Shown in pieces: positions 56,555-64,000 of a DNA stretch of 64,000 nucleotides (its first letter is position 1; every line of letters starts with the position of its first letter). Source of the DNA: Strongylocentrotus droebachiensis (Eukaryota; Echinodermata; Echinoidea; Camarodonta; Strongylocentrotidae); contig JAVYIG010005346.1 in assembly GCA_035222895.1 (NCBI GenBank), forward strand, positions 62,001-126,000, given 5' to 3'. The translations under genes were made by a program, and so were the position numbers. The notes below the pieces were generated by a model. It searched no databases. It had not been told where the DNA came from and worked only from the letters and a program-made list of their open reading frames with translations.

Positions 56555-56927
56555 GGGCGCGTTCATGCTTGATTTTGAAGGTAGAATGAGCGATCTGAAA
56601 CGCTCATCGTAAACGCTCATCGTGATCGCAGTTCCATGGTGTAGCTGTTCATGCTTACTTCTCTGGCTCATCCAGGCAATCCTCCTTGTGTGGGCCTTGT
56701 GTGACCTTCACTGTGCATGCTACGTAGACCCACTAGAGGTCAGTGCGTTGACCCCATTTAAACGCGTTTACAATTGTAAACGCATCTTTTTGTGAGTTTA
56801 CGATCGGCGTTCGTGATCGCCGTTTTTCGGTGATTCTACAAAAGTGAGCATGAACGCAAGCGTGTTTTAAACTAAACACGTAACAGATGCATGATTCTGG
56901 CCGTCAAAATCAAGCATGAACGCGGCC
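56555..56927. mobile_element. PIF/Harbinger-like MITE
   Basis: Left end GGGCGCGTTCATGCTTG and right end CAAGCATGAACGCGGCC are inverted repeats (about 24 bp with one or two mismatches). Both are flanked by TTA (56552-56554 and 56928-56930), the target duplication typical of PIF/Harbinger. 373 bp, non-coding; inside are repeated AAACGC and CGATC motifs. Confidence 0.8.
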
Positions 56928-57552
56928 TTAGTAATAAGGATTATATCAAAGGACACTATAGCACGCATCAACGTCATTTTGAACCTGGGACCTCCCAGCT
57001 ATGAGACCACTGCTCTACCTGCGCCTGCTTTTACCATGGCCCACTTTGACAAAGCCCATCTCAAAACAATAATACACTGTTGGCCCTGTCCTTTCTTTGG
57101 ACCATTGACAAAATTCCAAGATCAGAGGTGAAAACAAAACGCACAAAGATCAGACAGGTAAAGCTTTGTGAAAGACAGTGAAAGATTTGTCAGCCTTCAT
57201 GAGAGGCAAGCTTTACTGTCAGTTATCATAGAGACAGTGTATCAATGGCCCTAGGTCTTGGATAAATTTAGTACCAATGATAGTTTCCAGATGTAGATGT
57301 CGGAGAAGTAGATGGATTACTCTGAGCCAGGGCGCTTACTTCTTTGTAATTCTTGCTTCGAGCATGGAGATCTAGTTGTAGAGTCTATGCTCTGAACCTG
57401 TGAATTAAGTACCAGTTCTTGCGTAGGTAGTAGTAGCAGGCCCACATAGGGGTGATTGTCATAGAGGATTATGGTAAAATAGGCAAGTCTCACCCCTCCC
57501 CATGATATATCAAAGCATCTCTTCAAAATCTTTTATCAACCTGACCATCTCT

Positions 57553-58005
57553 GAGCGCGTTTATCTAGGCTTGCCACTAGATATGTACATATCGTACCCC
57601 ACTATCGAACCCCACTATCATACCCCACTATACGATCGTGATTTGCGGGATGTCGCGTTTATCTACTCTTCACGATTCAAAATAAAGGCCTTGTGTCTTC
57701 CCAGCTGTTTTGACCCGGGAAGCAGACAGTTTCTCGGAGGTTAACTTCACACACATGCTTGTACACAACACCTGGGTGTTCCTATTTGTATGTGACGTTC
57801 AAAACAGCTTTGCGTTTATCGACCTCTCAGAAACGTGATTCTGGCTGTATGTGACATACAAAACGCACCTTTTTGCGTCTTTAGATATGCCCATATCTAA
57901 AGCCCTTTAGAAAAGGCTTTGCGTTTATCTACTTCTAAATTTGCCTGAAAGACGTTTGAGAAACCTGATTCTAGCCAAAAATTTGCTAGATAAACGCAAC
58001 CTCTG
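57553..58005. repeat. Repeat region with GCGTTTATCTA motifs and inverted ends
   Basis: GCGCGTTTATCTAGG at the left and CTAGATAAACGCAAC at the right are inverted. GCGTTTATC recurs at about 57655, 57811 and 57926, and ATGTGAC(G/A)T-CAAAAC and AAACSTGATTCT phrases repeat. Probably a MITE or nested MITEs; ends not certain. Confidence 0.55.
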
Positions 58006-59071
58006 TCACAAAAAATTACACTATGTTTAATAGATGTAGCTGTAGAAAAAAATGAGTTTGGTCTTTTAAATCTGTCAGACCAAAAGATATAAGCTAGTCT
58101 CTGAAGTAGTTAATACAAACTGAATTAAAGTAGAAAAGAAGCACCACATTGACCAACTACATGAACATATTTCTCCCAGCTAGAACCTTAATAATTTTGC
58201 ATGGGTCTTAGTTTTAGTATCATCTTTTTCATGATACAAAGCTTAGTGGACACTTCACAAAGTTGGAACAGGAAGTAAGACAGATATATTCCTTCCAAAA
58301 CTACCTGTCAAGCATCTCAATAGCATCACAAAATAAATGTTGCTTCAAAACCATTATAAAACACAAAAAAATTAATTGGCACGGATCATCATGCACATGG
58401 TCAAGATCAGAGACAAGTTTCTAGGGGGTAGGGGGCTACGCCACTTGGTGGGCTATGTACACCACCTGGTATCCCAAAACGTTTACCCATTGATCGTAAG
58501 AGGTTTCCAAAGTCCACTTGATCCATCACTACCATTTTTCTTGGTAATCTGTCCAAATAGAGACAGCTCCCGGAACTCTAGATTTACAAATGGAGATGAT
58601 CTAGGTCACTTCTGGGTCAGTTTTTAGATGATTTAGGTCATTTCTAGATCTTTTTGGGGCCAGTTTTGTTTACCTAGAGCTACGGAATTCACAAACACGC
58701 AGATTTCTGTATTCCGGACATGTAATAGGATAGACACTCGAAAGAGAAGCACGCACTTCTTAGAAAAGACCTCTTGCTAATCTATGTTATTCAATGTATT
58801 CAAGTGTAATGTATCTCCATGCTGTTGACTTGCCATGACCCTGGAACTTACTTCAGGCTCAATATTTAAAAACTGCAAGTCATGTAGGTCTAATGTTTTC
58901 ATCAGAGATGTACCCCTATTTCTAAGATGAGTTGCTCATCACATGCTGTTGAAATATATCTACCAGTTGCAAGGGGAGGGGGGTTCCAGTTCCTCAATAG
59001 TTTTTCTCCTATTACCAAAAAAAAAAAGATTTAAAAATGTTATCTTTTAATAATTTCACACATGGACTGCG

Positions 59072-59478
59072 CTTTAAAGCTAAAGACCAGTTATGGTCAT
59101 GCGATTGCATTGTGAAAGAAACGCTGTGGAATCGATCAGAAAAGGTTGATCATCTAGCATACAAGTATTGGTGGGTATTGCAAGGTTCTGGAATCATCAA
59201 AATGATAAGAAATTTGGCCCAGTCTTGGTAAAGCTACAAGCACTGTACACAGAAAGATGTATATGGGACTACACACACGTGCGCGACACGTGCGTTTATC
59301 TCTCACACACCAATAGATAAACTAATTTTCCAAATATATCAATTGGTAGGTGGTTTCCCGGCAAAATTTGTATCATCGTGTATTAGTCAAAACATGTTCT
59401 TTCACACGATTGGTGATAAGAGCTTCCATTTCATTTTTTTTTTAATTGGGGCGTTCCAATACTGGTCTTTACCTTTAA
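59072..59478 (+). mobile_element. MITE, TTAA family A, copy 3 (both ends intact)
   Basis: Left TTTAAAGCTAAAGACCAGTT and right ACTGGTCTTTACCTTTAA form an 18-bp inverted repeat with one mismatch, tipped by TTAA. The left 200 bp matches copies 1, 2 and 4; the right half is different, so this is a subfamily or a recombinant. Confidence 0.85.
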
Positions 59479-60824
59479 CCAGCCTTCCAAAACCAAAAAC
59501 AACCAACAGAGAAAATAATTATAAAACAAAATAAAACCCAAGACTTAAGACCAAGAACTAAGTTTGTGCATCCATGTCAGCAAATTGAGGAAATCCTTCA
59601 ACCAAGAAATAATGTCATGATCATGAGAATTTCAAACAAACAAAAATATAACACCCTATCCATGATAAATGGGTCTGCACCAAAAACTACTGAAGTAAGA
59701 CAAGGAGGTATATATTATTTTGACTTCTCCCCAAAGTCCAAATCTCTGGGATATCACCCTGACTGACTGACCATATTTAGCCATGATTCATTCATCTCAG
59801 AGGGCAATTTCAAGTGCTTGGACTGAAGACGGGTAGTAATCACGAGGTCATGTTGATATTGACCTCCACCATACCATCATCTTGACGATGCCCATGCTGG
59901 GGGAATAACCCAGACAGACCAAGGAGTTATACCAGCCAGCTCCCTCGACAGACAGACCAAGATGTCAACTGTCCTCTTGACAACTGTTGTTTTGGATGAA
60001 TTTTATTTCCTTCTTTTTTTTCGGAGAGGGGCAATCAGAGATGTATATAGACCTACTGCTCAAGCCTCGTTCATAACATGTTTGTAAACCCTTGACTATA
60101 GGCAAAGTAAAATGACATGACCATAATGCACTTCACATTTTTGTATTTGTATACTACATGGTAATTAAGACCCTTGATACGTCTCTGGCTACACACAGGT
60201 ACCATTTCAACCCTCCAACTTTCCATTCATTTAAATTGGGAAGGGGGAATCATATTTATTTCTGAATAGGACTGTAAATTACAATAAAGTGTCCCCAATT
60301 CAGCTTCTTATTAAGAAAATAACTACACATATATTATAAAGACATTTTCTCAAGAGAGCTACCAGCATTCAATCCTAACTTTCATGCATGTTTTCACTTA
60401 TTGGCCGTTTATAGAGCAAGAACATGGAAGGACATTCACTAAAAGCACTTTACACAGAGTTAATGCACTTCTAGCTCTCATTTTATTTAAAAAAATGATA
60501 AATCATAAAGGATAACAAAATTCCATTAGCATCTGCAAATATGGATATTCCCTCTAGGAGAAATTATTCATTCTCTTTGCATCTTTACTCTGCAGCGCTG
60601 CCAAAGAACCCTTTTATAGATGGGGTAAGATTTCTTTTGATTGATGACAAAGTAATATACATTTTGAAGTGTGAACTGAAGAAAAAGTCCAACATCTCAG
60701 AAGAAGAGAAAACATTTGAAGTTGTGTGCACATTCAAGATATTGGCTGTTCTTTGTTGGATGCCTTTAGAATTATTCATGATCAATAAATTCCTGATTTT
60801 CTCAGGAATGCTAGCATGTTTGCC

Positions 60825-61216
60825 CTCATTTGGCCTGTCTTCATCAGATTGAGATTGCCAAATATCCTGCTATTTCAACTATCCGATCACAAATTATCCA
60901 GTTAATTTGTGTCTTCATCAGCTCGAAGTTGCAATTAGCGGGATATTTGGTCGAGATAATCATCCCAAGATATCTTGGGACAGTTTGCAAAATATCTGGC
61001 TATTTGTCCAGTGCGGCTGCACCAGCCCGAAGACTCGCACAATATGCGAACGCTGAACAAAATATCTTGAGCTAATTTCTCAAGGTCGAGTTTCAAGTTT
61101 CGATGTCGAATCTCAAGCTGATGAAGACGTGATTTGTAACTTCAGGATTATAGTTGCCAAATCAGAAATAGCGGGATCTTTGGCAATCTCGAGCTGATGA
61201 AAACAGGCCTAATGAG
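60825..61216. mobile_element. 392-bp foldback MITE
   Basis: Arms CTCATTTGGCCTGTCTTCAT and ATGAAAACAGGCCTAATGAG are inverted copies; complementarity extends through CAGATTGAGATTGCCAAA and, further in, CTTCATCAGCT. The phrase TCATCAGCTCGA appears in both orientations inside. Non-coding. Confidence 0.8.
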
Positions 61217-63039
61217 ACATTACACAATCTACAAGTCATTTCGAAGTTTGATAAATGATATATTCAATCAAATTACACTAAATCAAATAAATATAATCCT
61301 GAGCGAAATAAAAAAGTCAAGCAGTTACAGAAGTACAATAGAGCAGAGGGAATGGAGCATTGCAAATAAAAAAAATTGAAAAACAGAAAGGTAATTTCAC
61401 ACTAACTGCACTTTTTTAGCAACACCATCAACCTAAGCCTTAATTGTAGGGCATCTTCTGTCACCAAAACAAGGTTGTTTTGTCTTGAGTTTCATTGGAA
61501 ACAAATACAATTTTGAAAAAGTGAAACCCTCTCAATTTACGATCAAATAACAATGATGTTTGATCAAAATCTGGGTTATTGACATGACAGATATCATGCA
61601 GTTCCAATTTCAATAGAAAGGCCAGAAAAGAGGTTTCAAAAACATGGTTTGTTATTGTCGTACCTAATTGGGGGTCTGCAAGTTGATGTATCGAGCGAGA
61701 ATTGGGCAACAGTGACAGAAGCGGTCTGGACTAAAATAGATTTCCTTGACACACATCTCACCAACGCTCACCAGTTGAATTTAGGCAAAAGCTGTAGTAC
61801 TATAGCGTCTTGTATTTGGAAGTTAGGAAATGATGGATCATCGACACATTCTTTCCTTTTCAGCCTTTAGGATTTGTAACAGAAAGAAAGTGACAAAATT
61901 TGATGCATGAGTCCACTTAAGAATAGCCAAATGGCGGCATGTAGGATGGGGCAATTTTTTTTCTTTTCACTTGAAGGAACATTCTCATTTTCATGTTGTT
62001 GAGGAAGGAAAAGTTCACATGAATAGATCACCTGGTAATATCATGACAGGCTGCAGAGTGCAGTGCAGTCCCACATGTACAAGACCATGTACAGTTTCTT
62101 GGTCTCTTTTCTCAGACTCTACTAAAACTTTCAATTGTCAATACTACCAGAATATGTCTAGGGATCATAGGAAATTCCTTACCAGAGGAGAATAATGTTA
62201 ATTTCTCCAAGTTATTTAATTATTTATCTATATTTATTTTATTTTATTTGAACAGGGGGTAACTATTTCAGTGTCAAAATCTGTTTTCCCGCTGAGAGGC
62301 CCTGTATAAATCATAGATTACAAATACAGAGGAAACTGAATAAAGTTTAAATACATACATAGTCTAACCTATCAACAACAAACAATTTTTTTGTTTTTTG
62401 TTATTCGGAACCAATATGAACAAAAAAAGAAAGAAAAAAAAAAGGGGGAAAAAAAAACTGCCTGCCTGCATCAGAGCAACAACAACATAACAAGCAATAG
62501 ATATATAATATTCCATGCATATATACATATACACGTATTTCTCAAGTAAACGTTCAACCTGTCAAAAGTTCAACACATGCTGGGAGTCCCTGCGAGATGT
62601 GTGAAGTACCGAGGGAAACCCGACCCTCCCATGGTCAACCAAGGCTGAGAAAACGCTCTCGAAAAGAGGCCCAGCCTAACACAACACAATCTTAAACTTT
62701 CTTCTAATTGGACCCACTGGATATGACTGTGAGGAACTGTGAGACTGATTAAATACAAGCAGTTGTTGCTACCCTCGAGGCAAGAAGTTGAGGTTCATAA
62801 AATAATTGCCCATGCATGACCTTCGTGAAATTAATTGTACAGTAGCTGTCTGTACCAACATGGATGTTTGCACCTCCCCAAGGTGAAGGTGAAGTATAGG
62901 GCGAGACATTTCTGCTAAAAAGTTTGAACATATTGTAGAACAATAGCTGTTGTAATGGTTCCCATGTTTCACTTTGCTGCTTATACGTTACAATTCTTAT
63001 AGTTGAATCCTTATTGCAAATGTAGTGGTGATGGTGGTA

Positions 63040-63425
63040 GTAGTAAAAGTAGAAGAGAGAAGAGAAAGGAGATGAAGAAGAAGAAGGGGAAGAAGAATAT
63101 AAAGAAGAAGAACGGGAAGAAGGTGAAGGAGAAGAAGAAGAAGAAGGAGAAGAAGAAGGAGGAAGAGGAGGGAAGGAGGAGAAGAAGAAGAAGATGAAGG
63201 GGAAAAAACAAGAAGTAGGAGGAAGGAATGAGGAAGAGAAGAAGGATGAGGAGGGAAGGAGGAGGGAAGGAGGAGGAGGAGGAGAATACGAAGAAGAATG
63301 CAAAGAAGAACGGGAAGAAGCTGAAGAAGATGAAGAAATAGGAGGAGGAGGAGAAGGGAGGGAGGAGGAGAAGAAGAAGAAGAAGAAGAAGAAGAAGATG
63401 AAGAAGGAGGAGGAAAAGTAGCAGG
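63040..63425 (+). repeat. Polypurine GAA/GGA tract, about 385 bp
   Basis: Nearly pure A and G (AAGAAGAAG, GGAGGAGGA), with few breaks. All long ORFs here (Lys/Glu or Ser/Pro/Phe rich) come from the repeat. Confidence 0.95.
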
Positions 63426-64000
63426 AGGAGAAGAATATAAGCCTTGTCTTTAACTTTTTAGGATGATATCAATCCTGTAGCCATGGCAACAACTACATCA
63501 TCCTCATTACTGAATTACAATAGCCACTAAACACCCCCAAACCTCCATGAATCGATGCTCTGATCTGCCAAGTGCATCGCTCTTAAAGATCCTATCGCTC
63601 GCTCAAAAGATATCTCAGCTATATTGAAGATTAAAATTGGCATTTCAGACAGAGATAGGAAAGCTTTAAAAAGATTATTCTATTTGCCAATTTTGAGAAA
63701 AGTACTCTAGAGAATACACTATGAATATTCATATCTGCATCTTTTGAAATCTGTAAAGTATCAGTGCAAGCATACAACAACCCATAAATTTGAAATGCAC
63801 ATTTGTCTATTTTCTTACAAAACAAACTATAGCCATGGAAAAAAACTGTAACTGATGAAACTTGCCACATCTCTGAGAAGCTGAGAAATGGCATGTGAGT
63901 GATAGGATATTTCTGTGAATTATGTAAATACCTAACAGAGATCCCTTATAGAGCATTCAGTATCGATCATTTCAATTTGAAAATACTTGAAACTCGAAAG

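Larger units (their letters stand above)
55344..64000. other. Upstream POMGNT1 intron or flank; no gene recognised
   Basis: I looked for a minus-strand exon with basic residues followed by a hydrophobic anchor and found none I could support. The interval holds MITEs and foldbacks at 56555, 57553, 59072 and 60825, a G run at 55610, and the purine tract at 63040-63425. It may be intron, promoter side or both. Confidence 0.4.

Noticed and set aside
57317-57526. Possible minus-strand exon ending before GTAAGC
   Set aside because: Protein has no similarity to POMGNT1 or any family I know.
58860-58960. Possible extra POMGNT1 exon (minus strand, ending INIEPE before GTAAGT)
   Set aside because: No similarity to the missing N-terminal part, no hydrophobic anchor, and the donor alone is weak evidence.
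60541-60852. 103-codon + strand ORF
   Set aside because: Runs into the foldback at 60825, has no domain and AT-driven composition.

Overview
The window is animal nuclear DNA: AT-rich, intron-heavy, with canonical GT-AG exons and many small repeats. The proteins are vertebrate-like, and the repeats (foldback and MITE families, tRNA-derived SINEs, a DIRS-type element, long CT/GA and poly-C/poly-G runs) suggest a marine deuterostome, most likely an echinoderm such as a sea urchin. That organism call is an inference. There is no bacterial or viral genome organisation.

Two multi-exon host genes face each other tail to tail. From the left edge to 18116 (+ strand) lie the last eight coding exons of an SLC35D-family nucleotide-sugar transporter; its first exons are off the left edge. 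From 55343 down to 26241 (- strand) lie thirteen coding exons of POMGNT1, the Golgi enzyme that adds GlcNAc to O-mannose on alpha-dystroglycan; the exon or exons with the membrane anchor were not found and probably lie beyond 55343 or off the right edge. The two genes belong to connected steps: one imports nucleotide sugars into the Golgi or ER lumen, the other uses UDP-GlcNAc there.

Region by region. 1-2629: four transporter exons, plus a decayed copy of one exon start. 2630-15281: a 12.6 kb intron packed with foldbacks and MITEs, a hAT-like remnant and a SINE, and carrying on the opposite strand a 308-residue intronless coiled-coil/RING ORF (8580-9506). 15150-18116: last four transporter exons; the first is preceded by a 66-bp tandem array that creates in-frame alternative acceptors. 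18117-about 22200: long 3'UTR with repeated palindromes. 22200-26240: intergenic or POMGNT1 3'UTR. 26241-34003: ten POMGNT1 exons, an 11-bp minisatellite that runs into a splice donor, and a decayed exon copy. 38918-46988: two POMGNT1 exons whose intron holds a 5.7 kb DIRS-like element. 46989-64000: the first visible POMGNT1 exon (55192-55343), more MITEs and foldbacks, and a long purine tract.

The strongest oddities are the in-frame triple acceptor in the transporter, repeated short tandem duplications of splice-site/exon edges in both genes, the minisatellite that has reached a splice donor, the palindrome array in the transporter 3'UTR, and the nested antisense RING ORF with three internal repeats. 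Everything was read by eye; no alignment or database search was run.
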